Shown here piece after piece: positions 23,706 through 30,498 of a stretch of DNA of 64,000 bases. The position numbers were made by a program, and so were the translations under genes. This DNA comes from Rothia nasimurium (GTDB taxonomy: Bacteria > Actinomycetota > Actinomycetes > Actinomycetales > Micrococcaceae). The notes under the pieces were generated by a model that was not told the DNA's origin, ran no database searches, and saw only the letters and a list, made by a program, of their open reading frames with translations. Position 1 is the first letter of the stretch. Each line of letters opens with the position of its first letter. The stretch lies in contig NZ_CAKMSR010000002.1 of assembly GCF_928381705.1 (NCBI RefSeq), positions 271,421-335,420 of the forward strand, written 5' to 3'.

Positions 23706-24698
23706 TTATGCTGCTTTCAGCTCGTAGGTTGGTAGGTCTGCGGTGGTTTTGCCTCTCACCGCTTGGAGGTAGGGGGTGCCACCGTTGCGGGCAGTACGGG
23801 TCACGAACTTCTCACCCTCGACGGTGCCGGTCTTGGCGTAGCCCATAAAATCGAGAATGCGGGTCTTAGCTGCGCGCTCTGCAATCTCCGCAGCCTTCTT
23901 AGCCTCAACTGCCTCGTAATATGCGCGCACCATCTCAGCGGGCACCTCAACGGTGGAGCCGTCAATCTCAGGGTGTAGCTCACGAACCGCCTCATACGTG
24001 GCGGTGTGCTCCACATCTTCAAGGGAAGGCTTCGAGTCAGTCTTGATGCTCTCGGTCAGCCGGTCAGCGGCCTTAAGCATCGTGTTCTGCCACGCCCGGT
24101 TCGCCTCGACCTTGTACTCGTCATAAGTGAACCGGGAGCCAAGCCGCGCCACGTAGGTCACCGGCACGCCCGTACAGAGCATCTGCCACTGCACCTGATC
24201 GTAATAATGGGCCGGTATCTGGTCGGTGCCGGGTTCACCCCACCCGTCCGGGCTAGTCGAGGTCTTGATTTCCAGAAGCCCGACGACGTAACCGCCTTGT
24301 TCCAGGTAGCGGTCGGGGGTGGCTCCGTACCCGCGTTCTCGGTCGTAGAACCAGACCTTGTTCTTGGGGTTGCGGACGTTGAGCTCACGGTGTCGGGCCG
24401 CGAACCACCAGGCCACCGCGGGCTCCAGCATGTGCCCGCGCTCTAGCACTTCCTCATTCGGGGGCAGCGGGTCAATGGTGCCCGCCATCTTGTGCCAGAG
24501 GCTGTAGTAGGACTCGTAGGGTGAGCGGGAGGGGATAAAGGCGGCACTAATTTTTGAGGCCGTCATCAGCCGCTTGTGCGTATCATCGCCGGGGGTGACT
24601 CCCTTGACCCCGGCGCGGTCAAAATACCACTTCCGCAGAAGCTCCGGGCTTTCCTCCGGCGAACCTTCACAGGGCGGCGCGGTAAACAATTCAGTCAT
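23706..24698 (-). CDS. YqaJ/lambda-exonuclease-type recombinase
   Basis: The 330-residue protein has the catalytic PD-(D/E)xK set: LERGHMLEPAVAWWF, GATPDRYLE, LLEIKTSTSP and HYYDQVQWQM. It degrades one strand of double-stranded ends so that RecT can load. The C-terminal part is a coiled coil (YYEAVEAKKAAEIAERAAK) followed by TADLPTYELKAA. It lies directly before recT in the same leftward unit. Confidence 0.93.
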   Translation of the reverse strand: MTELFTAPPCEGSPEESPELLRKWYFDRAGVKGVTPGDDTHKRLMTASKISAAFIPSRSPYESYYSLWHKMAGTIDPLPPNEEVLERGHMLEPAVAWWFAARHRELNVRNPKNKVWFYDRERGYGATPDRYLEQGGYVVGLLEIKTSTSPDGWGEPGTDQIPAHYYDQVQWQMLCTGVPVTYVARLGSRFTYDEYKVEANRAWQNTMLKAADRLTESIKTDSKPSLEDVEHTATYEAVRELHPEIDGSTVEVPAEMVRAYYEAVEAKKAAEIAERAAKTRILDFMGYAKTGTVEGEKFVTRTARNGGTPYLQAVRGKTTADLPTYELKAA

Positions 24699-24700
24699 GG

Positions 24701-25003
24701 TCAGTCTCCTATAATCTGCCGGTGCACGACCTCTAGAGGGCGGATATTCGGGTGAGCGGCAGCGAAACCGTCCAGAGCCTCGTTAGAAGAATCAACCGCC
24801 CGCTGGGCTATTTCCCGCTCATTCTCCACGTCGCCTAATGCGCTGATATTGCTCTCATGAATATCCTCATAAGCCTCCCGGCGAGCCGCTAACCTGTACT
24901 CAATGAGCAGGGCGTGCAGGCGGTGTTTTTCAGCCTGCCGCTTCTGCTGCTTCTTGATAGCTTTCTTCTGCTTCTTGGTGAGCTTCACGATGGGTTCGGT
25001 CAT
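24701..25003 (-). CDS. Hypothetical basic coiled-coil protein
   Basis: The 100-residue protein begins at ATG 25003 with AAAGGACT upstream. The N-terminus is Lys/Gln-rich (KLTKKQKKAIKKQQKRQAEKH), followed by long helices, and it ends two bases before the exonuclease gene. It overlaps the preceding membrane gene by 74 bases in another frame. Function unknown. Confidence 0.6.
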   Translation of the reverse strand: MTEPIVKLTKKQKKAIKKQQKRQAEKHRLHALLIEYRLAARREAYEDIHESNISALGDVENEREIAQRAVDSSNEALDGFAAAHPNIRPLEVVHRQIIGD

Positions 25004-25145
25004 AGAGCCAGTCCTTTGTGGTGTAGTAGGTAAAAACAGCAAGCGGCGCGATAATCAACATCGCGCCGCCAGTAGGGGTAGGGTTCAAAACAGCCAGAGG
25101 TATCAACAACCCCCAGCACAGCAGGGCCTTAGCTCTCAGGTTCAC
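24930..25145 (-). CDS. Small membrane protein, two helices
   Basis: GTG at 25145 is preceded by GAGGTGG and lies inside the end of the beta-helix gene. The 71-residue product has two hydrophobic segments (LLCWGLLIPLAVL, GGAMLIIAPLAVFTYY) and an acidic helical tail (HREAHQEAEESYQEAAEAAG). Overlap with the next gene means the tail could be fixed by that frame. Moderately supported. Confidence 0.5.
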   Translation of the reverse strand: MNLRAKALLCWGLLIPLAVLNPTPTGGAMLIIAPLAVFTYYTTKDWLYDRTHREAHQEAEESYQEAAEAAG

Positions 25146-26010
25146 TGCCCCACCTCGCAATACGGGCGCGGAACACCTGGCACAGCGCCAGCATTTCTTC
25201 ACGAGCCTCGTCAGCATCGTCACCGCTGGTATCAACCCACTCATCACGCTTGAAAAGTGCTTCTAGCTCATCAACGGTGCCTGACCAGCAACCCATTTTG
25301 ATGGTGTGCTTGCCGTTCTTTTCCTTGAAGAGAGTGGTTATCAGCCGCAGACTGGTGCAGGTGATGAGATGCATGTAGTCAGCGTTGCCGGAGACCCGAG
25401 CGTTGCCGGAGACCCGAGCGTTGCCGGAGACCCGAGCGTTGCCGGAGACCCGAGCGTTGCCGGAGACCCGAGCGTTGCCGTAGACCCGAGCGTTGCCGTA
25501 GACCCGAGCGTTGCCGTAGACCCGAGCGTCGCCGTAGACCCAAGCGTCGCCGTAGACCCAAGCGTCGCCGTAGACCCGAGCGTCGCCGGAGACCTCAGCG
25601 TCGCCGTAGACCCAAGCGTCGCCGTAGACCCAAGCGTTGCCGTAGACCCGAGCGTCGCCGGAGACCTCAGCGTCGCCGTAGACCTCAGCGTCGCCGTAGA
25701 CCCAAGCGTCGCCGGAGACCTCAGCGTCGCCGTAGACCTCAGCGTTGCCGTAGACCCGAGCGTCGCCGTAGACCTCAGCGTCGCCGTAGACCCGAGCGTC
25801 GCCGTAGACCCGAGCGTTGCCGTAGACCTCAGCGTCGCCGGAGACCCAAGCGTCGCCGTAGAGGTTCTTCGTATCCTCAACCCAGCCGCCCTCATCACCA
25901 GCAGACACAACAAAACGCGGCAAATCACGAGTAGCGCGGATACGGTGCAGAGTCACACCAGCCCAGTTAACCTTGGTCTCACCAGTGAACTCATAATGTA
26001 AATCAGTCAT
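25129..26010 (-). CDS. Phage left-handed beta-helix protein with 28 hexapeptide repeats
   Basis: The 293-residue protein starts at ATG 26010 behind AAGGA. The N-terminus (residues 1-49; FTGETKVNWAGVTLHRIRATRDL.. GGWVED) matches a phage family in which it caps a repeat stack. Residues 50-217 are 28 perfect hexads of the form V-(Y/S)-G-(D/N)-A-(W/E/R), which should fold as about nine coils of a left-handed beta helix. A 75-residue C-terminal cap follows (TTLFKEKNGKHTIKMGCWSGTVDELEALFKRDEW). Members are common in phages of Gram-positive hosts; their role is unknown. Confidence 0.85.
   Translation of the reverse strand: MTDLHYEFTGETKVNWAGVTLHRIRATRDLPRFVVSAGDEGGWVEDTKNLYGDAWVSGDAEVYGNARVYGDARVYGDAEVYGDARVYGNAEVYGDAEVSGDAWVYGDAEVYGDAEVSGDARVYGNAWVYGDAWVYGDAEVSGDARVYGDAWVYGDAWVYGDARVYGNARVYGNARVYGNARVSGNARVSGNARVSGNARVSGNARVSGNADYMHLITCTSLRLITTLFKEKNGKHTIKMGCWSGTVDELEALFKRDEWVDTSGDDADEAREEMLALCQVFRARIARWGSEPES
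25360..25863. repeat. 18-bp tandem repeat array, 28 units
   Basis: The array encodes the hexads of the beta-helix gene. Units are nearly identical; the differences fall at three codon positions (Tyr/Ser, Asp/Asn, and Trp/Glu/Arg). Because the unit is a multiple of three, copy-number change keeps the frame. The six units at the 25360 end, encoding the last VSGNA(R/D) hexads, are almost perfectly uniform, suggesting recent expansion. Confidence 0.95.
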
Positions 26011-26149
26011 TGTAAAAATCCTTATCGTCGGGGTCTGCGAAGTAATCACAGATATAGGGGTAGCGGGTGGAGCCGCCGCAGTCGGGGCAGGTCGCCTCGT
26101 CCTCCGGCAGCGTGTCAAACAGGAAATGGTCAGGGCTGATAATGCTCAC
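26003..26149 (-). CDS. Zinc-knuckle microprotein (48 residues)
   Basis: GTG at 26149 overlaps the previous stop (GTGA). The acidic product contains ATCPDCGGSTRYPYICDYF: a C-x2-C knuckle with a third Cys, and ends DKDFYND. It overlaps the start of the beta-helix gene by eight bases and carries that gene's ribosome site. It lies too far from the other zinc microproteins to be part of their cluster but uses similar design. Confidence 0.65.
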   Translation of the reverse strand: MSIISPDHFLFDTLPEDEATCPDCGGSTRYPYICDYFADPDDKDFYND

Positions 26150-26367
26150 GGGGTGACTCCCATCATTTTGAATAGCTCCCGGCGGTCTCCCACCGGCAGT
26201 CCCTTGGTCAAATACGCAAGGTTCAAGGCGACTCGGCGCGGGTCAGGCTTCGAACACTCAGCACGGATAACCGTCAAATCAACTGGCCGATATGACGGGC
26301 TCACACGGTCACTCACCGGCGTCCGCTGAGCGTGCATAGCCACCGTCCAATGCTTCGGAAAAGGCAC
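26146..26367 (-). CDS. Hypothetical small phage protein
   Basis: The 73-residue basic protein starts at GTG 26367, with GAGGTGG upstream and overlap with the antirepressor stop. It has an SPSYRPVDLTVIRAECSKPDPRRVALNLAYLTKGL core. No family recognised. Confidence 0.6.
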   Translation of the reverse strand: MPFPKHWTVAMHAQRTPVSDRVSPSYRPVDLTVIRAECSKPDPRRVALNLAYLTKGLPVGDRRELFKMMGVTP

Positions 26368-27114
26368 TTACGCCACCTCCTCAAGCGGGGCCAGCTCAGC
26401 CAGCAACCACTCCAGAGTCTTAGTCGTGAACCTGGGTTGGAATCGCTCCTTGCCACCCCATTTACCGGAGGGGTGGCGAACCGCGTACCCCTTATCAATC
26501 GCCGCCGAATACACATCAAGACGAAACCCAGGGGTAAGAATCTTCTTCTCCCGCAACACTCGCTTCACATCAGCTTCGTTCACGGGGAAATGTTCGCGTA
26601 GAGACTTGCACAGATCACGGAAACCAAAAGTATGCTCAGGTGTCAGAATCTTGTCGTACACCTCAGCCTTGGGGCGGGCAACTTCCAACTCCCGGCGTGA
26701 CTCCTCAGCCTGCGCCCGAAGCAGCTCGAAAACCTCAAGCACCTTCTCTGCCTCAGTTTTAGGCTTCTCATACGCCCCGGTCTTACGAATAGCCGGGAGG
26801 ACGTCGTCTGTTACCCACGATTCGAATGGTTCCGCAGCTGGGGAATTAGAGCGCATAATAACCCGGTACAGGTTGCCCTCGTCAATGATGGTGGTGAGCT
26901 GACGACCACCGGCCGTAGGGGTATAAGTTTTGCTTACCCCCTTTTCGCGGAGCCTGTTGGCTACCACTGAGGCGTTGGTCAGCCCAAGTGCCTTCACCAA
27001 GTCAGCCAGCACGAACCAAGGCTCACCCTCTACGAGCAGCGCCCGCAGGGTCAGCCCGTTGAAGTCGAAAGTCTGCACATCAGCATGTGCGTTGTTGTTT
27101 GATAGAATTTCCAT
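26368..27114 (-). CDS. BRO-N / KilAC phage antirepressor
   Basis: The 248-residue protein has an N-terminal BRO domain (residues about 15-110; FDFNGLTLRALLVEGEPWFVLADLVKALGLTN, then RVIMRSNSPAAEPFESWVTDDVLPAIRKTGAY). A coiled coil follows, then a C-terminal KilAC domain (EVYDKIL, FGFRDLCKSLREHF, DVKRVLREKKIL). Such proteins bind DNA or the repressor and push the phage to lytic growth. It is the second antirepressor in this prophage. Start ATG 27114 with AAAGGGG upstream; a terminator lies between it and the upstream genes, so it may have its own promoter. Confidence 0.92.
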   Translation of the reverse strand: MEILSNNNAHADVQTFDFNGLTLRALLVEGEPWFVLADLVKALGLTNASVVANRLREKGVSKTYTPTAGGRQLTTIIDEGNLYRVIMRSNSPAAEPFESWVTDDVLPAIRKTGAYEKPKTEAEKVLEVFELLRAQAEESRRELEVARPKAEVYDKILTPEHTFGFRDLCKSLREHFPVNEADVKRVLREKKILTPGFRLDVYSAAIDKGYAVRHPSGKWGGKERFQPRFTTKTLEWLLAELAPLEEVA

Positions 27115-27144
27115 TGGATTAATCCCCTTTCATGGGAAATCAAA

Positions 27145-27176
27145 AGCCCCCTGTGTGCTGTACACGCCAGGGGGCT
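27145..27176 (-). terminator. Intrinsic terminator (leftward)
   Basis: A 9-bp stem AGCCCCCTG with its complement and 14-base loop is followed on the minus strand by CTTTTGATTT. It would stop leftward transcripts before the KilAC antirepressor unless antiterminated, and insulates the rightward Abi-like gene. Confidence 0.75.
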
Positions 27177-27211
27177 AACCTTTATATTGATTGACCGATA
27201 GAGAAGAAAAT

Positions 27212-28078
27212 ATGTTTGAACCGATTCGTGTGGCTCCCTATACTCACCGAATGGGGCTTCGAGAGCCTTTCGCACTTACTGATAAAATTTCCGACCGACC
27301 CGGCGCGAAAATAGCACTACAATTATGGGTAAGCAGTGCCACCTATTACGTAGGAGACGATTCGGACTTTCAACGTTTCTTACTTCAGTACGATATTGAT
27401 AATTTTAAATATTCAAGGTTTGACTCTATAGACTACGTAGCGACTTTCGATTCTTGGGTATGCAAGTCAGATGAAAATTTGCTCGATGGAATAGATTTTA
27501 TTCTTCAGCACATTAATACCTGGACAGGGCACGAAAAACTCAAAGAGTTTAGCCTTATTACCGAAGCTGCGAACCTGAACTACCAATACAGCGAAGAAGC
27601 GCCACACAGGCTTATGCACCGCGTTCTACCAGCAGTTCAGAAGCAGTACCTACATACCGCTCACACAGTTCCCGAGGTGACATCTCACCTACTCTCAAAT
27701 GCATGGAAAGAAGCATACGGGCACAAGGGAGACCCACAGAAGGCATGGGATGAAGCGCGCAAAGCTGTAGAGAATATCCTCAAGCCAATTGTTCACCCGA
27801 AAAATAACAACTCAACCATCACAAAACTCATACGAGATATTGAGGTAAAGCCCAGTAAGTACCGTTGCTCAATCCCGCTTAAGCCCGGCGAGGACACGAG
27901 CCCTGTGCTCAAGTTCGTCGAACTGCTTAAGATGATGCCCTACGCTGAAGTACATCACGGCGGAAACATAACGCTGGAATCTGTTGAGCCTACCCGTGAG
28001 AACGCCAAGACCCAGGCGCTTCTGGCGGCAACGATATGTCAAATCGTTGCTGACGGCGGCTTTACCCTCGCAGAGTAA
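27212..28078 (+). CDS. Abi-type cargo gene (possible phage defence), rightward in the lytic unit
   Basis: The 288-residue protein (from ATG 27212; AGAGAAG upstream, an in-frame TTG at 27191 is weaker) is AT-richer than its neighbours. The N-terminal 120 residues form an unfamiliar mixed domain with many aromatic residues. The C-terminal part (EARKAVENILKPIVH..., then AEVHHGGNITLESVEPTRENAKTQALLAATICQIV) resembles the pattern of abortive-infection C-terminal domains, where an RHG-like motif precedes an Ala-rich helix. Orientation, composition and place within the lytic unit mark it as a late addition, perhaps expressed in the lysogen. The Abi link is pattern-based. Confidence 0.6.
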   Translation: MFEPIRVAPYTHRMGLREPFALTDKISDRPGAKIALQLWVSSATYYVGDDSDFQRFLLQYDIDNFKYSRFDSIDYVATFDSWVCKSDENLLDGIDFILQHINTWTGHEKLKEFSLITEAANLNYQYSEEAPHRLMHRVLPAVQKQYLHTAHTVPEVTSHLLSNAWKEAYGHKGDPQKAWDEARKAVENILKPIVHPKNNNSTITKLIRDIEVKPSKYRCSIPLKPGEDTSPVLKFVELLKMMPYAEVHHGGNITLESVEPTRENAKTQALLAATICQIVADGGFTLAE

Positions 28079-28264
28079 ATAGGTCACCACAAAGGGAGCC
28101 ACGGCGTCATAAACTTCTACGGGGTCGTATGGGTTATCAAGTTCCCTGAGCTTATTCTCTAATTTCAGTCTGTGGGAAAATGGGATAAATGTTGGTCTAT
28201 TGAAAAATTCAAGAATAGTTGTTTTCTCAGACAAAGAGTTATCCTTTTCTTTAATTTTACGCAT
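27869..28264 (-). CDS. Hypothetical protein, tail-to-tail overlap with the cargo gene
   Basis: The frame opens with ATG 28264, overlapping the upstream stop (ATGCGTAA). The first 63 codons lie outside any other gene and look natural (LEFFNRPTFIPFSHRLKLENKLRELDN). The remaining 68 codons are antisense to the cargo gene's C-terminus. Either two genes truly overlap by 210 bases on opposite strands, or the cargo gene replaced the original 3' end and the frame now runs through it by chance. No family recognised. Confidence 0.4.
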   Translation of the reverse strand: MRKIKEKDNSLSEKTTILEFFNRPTFIPFSHRLKLENKLRELDNPYDPVEVYDAVAPFVVTYLLCEGKAAVSNDLTYRCRQKRLGLGVLTGRLNRFQRYVSAVMYFSVGHHLKQFDELEHRARVLAGLKRD

Positions 28265-28550
28265 TTGACTTACCCATTCCTAACTTCTCGAATTCTTCCT
28301 GCCATATCTGCTGGCTAATCTCACGAATCTCAGACCAAATGAATGTTGAAATCTCAAGGTAAGAGAACGCTGGCTCGTCAAGCCGTGCACCCTTTTGAGC
28401 AACAATTTCGCTGAGCTTCTGCTCAAAATCAATGAGCTGCACAATGCGAGGGTCAAGCCCGTATGGAGAGTCGATATTTTCGCCCATACGGCGCATGACA
28501 GCGCCCTGTACTTCTCCTCGTTGCTTTAGTATTTCGAGTAGATTGGCCAT
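28257..28550 (-). CDS. Hypothetical helical phage protein (97 residues)
   Basis: ATG at 28550 is chosen because AAAGGAG precedes it; the frame extends upstream without coding character. The protein is amphipathic helical (PRIVQLIDFEQKLSEIVAQKG, TFIWSEIREISQQIWQEEFEKLG). It is the first gene below a 400-base structured gap and is co-translated with the frame at 27869. Confidence 0.6.
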   Translation of the reverse strand: MANLLEILKQRGEVQGAVMRRMGENIDSPYGLDPRIVQLIDFEQKLSEIVAQKGARLDEPAFSYLEISTFIWSEIREISQQIWQEEFEKLGMGKSNA

Positions 28551-28963
28551 CTGGTAGACTCCTTTGCAACATTCGGCCCGCAACGCTCCTTCCGCTTGCG
28601 GGTCATTTCCTTTTTCAGGTAGGTCAGCGGGGCACCCCAATGGGTTTCAAAAGCTAAATGGGTGAACTGTCATGTTTAAAGCTTTTTGCACTTAGGTGGG
28701 GTGTCCCGCTTCGCGCCTCCCCTGGGTCTTGCACCCAGCAGTGTCTCTACAAGGTGAGAGGCATATCTTGCACGGCGCGACCTAGCGCCATGACTCCCAA
28801 CCGTCTACCGTTACCTCCCGAAAGCCTTATGGGCTGTACCCCCCTACGCTCTGGCAGGGGCTCTTTCAGGGTGTAGGGCCGAGCGCGGTGTCTCGCTAGC
28901 CCCGTATCTCTCCACGGCGGGATATTCAATTTCCAAACAGCACCCCCGCTTATAGCCCAGGGG
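28551..28963. other. Structured gene-free region in the lytic unit
   Basis: No convincing gene is present in 413 bases. Visible structure includes a 14-bp inverted repeat (AGCGGGGCACCCCA at 28626-28639 against 28697-28710) that encloses a second stem AAAAGCT/AGCTTTT (28649-28655, 28680-28686). Other elements are a CCCGCA/TGCGGG hairpin near 28577-28602 and a CTGGGT/ACCCAG hairpin near 28722-28739. It could be a leader, antiterminator or small RNA. Confidence 0.5.
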
Positions 28964-29212
28964 TTAGGCCGCCCGCAGAACCTGCGAGCCTTTACGCCTT
29001 GCGGCGCCCGGCCAATAAATCGGCTCTTCCGCATGGGCATCGAGGTAATCCTCAAGCCACTGCACCCGGTACTGAACTTGTCGCCCAGCGCGGGTAAATC
29101 TTGGTGCAGTACCGGCGGTACGCCAGCCCCGCAAAGTCTCGGGTTTCACCCCGAGATATTCCGCAGCCTCCGACTCAGTCAGCCGCGCCCTCGGATCTAA
29201 CGGCTCAAACAT
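28964..29212 (-). CDS. xis: Excisionase / MerR-like DNA-binding protein
   Basis: The 82-residue protein has the HTH_17 excisionase pattern: LTESEAAEYLGVKPETLRGWRTAGTAP then YRVQWLEDYLDAH. ATG at 29212 directly follows the antirepressor stop. It probably directs the integrase to excise the prophage, or acts as a small regulator. Ordinary length. Confidence 0.85.
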   Translation of the reverse strand: MFEPLDPRARLTESEAAEYLGVKPETLRGWRTAGTAPRFTRAGRQVQYRVQWLEDYLDAHAEEPIYWPGAARRKGSQVLRAA

Positions 29213-29989
29213 CTAAGCCGCCAAAAGAAACTGCCCAAAATAACGGGCAAAAACCTGCTCAAACAAAGGACGGTCAGCTTCCGTATACGCCAGAACCTGC
29301 CGAACCTGCCCATTAGCAAGCGTCAGCGGCGACTTGCCAGGTTCCACACCGTGCTCCGAGATGTAGGCCTTCTTCACTTCTTTGCCGAACTGACCAGCAC
29401 GCTTCATCTGCGACCGTGACAGGTTCTTTTCCTTTAAGAAATCAGTGGTATAAAGCGGGGTACGAGCTGGGTCAAGCTCCGGCACTTCATGGAGTGAGCG
29501 AGCAAGGACGACACGGGCTTTAGCTTCTAGGTGGTCAGGGTGAACCAGACCCTTAGCCGCCTGCAAAGCGTTAAGCTGAGACTGACAGGCAAGCTGCAAC
29601 GCCTGCTCCTTGAACTGGGCGACCTCAATCTCCTTCACCTGCACGTTGAAACGAGTCGCAGAGCCGGTAGTGAAGTAATCATTGAGGGCTTTAGCAGCCT
29701 CCTTCTGGTAGGCGATAAGCACCGGGCGAGCCTCAGGCTTAACCTTGTTCTCACTAAGGGCCGCCAGCCACATCGGCACAGCGTCCTTATGCAAAGCCGT
29801 CATTTCACGGGTTTTCCCGTCCGCACCAACCGTTTCGATTTTCGAAACAGTTGCCCAGCTCTTTTCTCGCAGCTTTACAGTCTGGCTAGCGAAGCTGATT
29901 CCGAGGGCGTCGCACATAGGCTTCAGAGCAATAAACTCTTCCTCGACCACCTGTAGGCCGGGGGTGTTCTCAATCTTGATTAGCTCCAT
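29213..29989 (-). CDS. P22 Ant-like antirepressor
   Basis: The 258-residue protein has an N-terminal P22_AR_N-like domain (residues about 10-115: FIALKPMCDALGISFASQTVKLREKSW.. DAVPMWLAALSENKVKPEARPVL, YQKEAAKALNDYF). A Gln/Ala helix follows, then a C-terminal domain with LSRSQMKRAGQFGKEVKKAYISEHG. It is expected to bind and disarm the lysogenic repressor. ATG at 29989 has AAAGGA upstream. It follows the Cro-like gene in the first lytic transcript. Confidence 0.88.
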   Translation of the reverse strand: MELIKIENTPGLQVVEEEFIALKPMCDALGISFASQTVKLREKSWATVSKIETVGADGKTREMTALHKDAVPMWLAALSENKVKPEARPVLIAYQKEAAKALNDYFTTGSATRFNVQVKEIEVAQFKEQALQLACQSQLNALQAAKGLVHPDHLEAKARVVLARSLHEVPELDPARTPLYTTDFLKEKNLSRSQMKRAGQFGKEVKKAYISEHGVEPGKSPLTLANGQVRQVLAYTEADRPLFEQVFARYFGQFLLAA

Positions 29990-30041
29990 GAGTAGGGGAT
30001 CCTTTCCAATTCACATGACCTGCAAGTAAGTCGCAGACCAT

Positions 30042-30302
30042 CTAAGCCATTTGTTTCTGTTCCATTTGAAACAGCTCGACCAAAAAAATATGGTCAGTTT
30101 TCATAGCCAGAGCCTCAGTGATAGCCCCAGCCGTCTTAGAGCTGCAAGTACCTCGATAGCCACTGGATATGTTCCAGACCGTCTGAGGGTTTAGCCCCGC
30201 TCTTTTTGCAAGGGCCTTGTAGTCCAGCCCTCGGATTTCCATAGCCCAGTTCAGATTGTAGGTATCAACCTTGATTCGACCGGGCTGGGTTCGCACTTTC
30301 AT
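30042..30302 (-). CDS. Cro-like helix-turn-helix regulator
   Basis: The 86-residue protein holds an XRE-type HTH (YKALAKRAGLNPQTVWNISSG, residues about 25-50) followed by KTAGAITEALAMKTDHIF. It starts at ATG 30302 behind AGGTGAC; an in-frame ATG at 30356 would lie over the predicted transcript start and is less likely. It is the first leftward gene from the divergent control region, the classic Cro position. Confidence 0.82.
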   Translation of the reverse strand: MKVRTQPGRIKVDTYNLNWAMEIRGLDYKALAKRAGLNPQTVWNISSGYRGTCSSKTAGAITEALAMKTDHIFLVELFQMEQKQMA

Positions 30303-30347
30303 GGCGTCACCTGTTTCGTTCGTTTCTGTTCCGTTTGGCACACCTCC

Positions 30348-30456
30348 AGCATACACACACGTTTACGATTTTGTAAACGCACATGAGATAATTTTTCTCG
30401 TGGGGCTTGGAAGTACGCGAGTTTCACGCTTGTAATTTGTTTATAATCCATAAACA
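30348..30456. promoter_or_regulatory. Divergent immunity control region with two palindromic operators
   Basis: Operator 1 is CGTTTAC-N6-GTAAACG at 30360-30379; operator 2 is TGTTTAT-N5-ATAAACA at 30438-30456. Operator 1 covers the -35 (TTTACA, 30377-30372) of a leftward promoter with -10 TATGCT (30353-30348, 18-base spacer). Operator 2 overlaps a perfect rightward -10, TATAAT, at 30442-30447. This suits control of both the Cro-side and repressor-side promoters by the HTH proteins on either side. Confidence 0.75.
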
Positions 30457-30498
30457 TAACCCCTTGTCAGGGCGACATTTCAGCGAGACTATCAAGAC

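Noticed and set aside
25383..25862. CRISPR array
   Set aside because: The tandem 18-bp units have no unique spacers and are coding; no cas genes are present.
25341..25928. Long open frames on both strands over the hexapeptide array (repeats such as TLGSTA and AVDPSV)
   Set aside because: They arise because the repeat unit is a multiple of three and has no stop in several frames. Only the frame with a ribosome site, flanking domains and the hexapeptide pattern is real.
28747..29055. 102-codon leftward frame overlapping the excisionase
   Set aside because: Arg/Pro/Gly-rich translation without ribosome site, overlapping the excisionase start; the region looks structured rather than coding.
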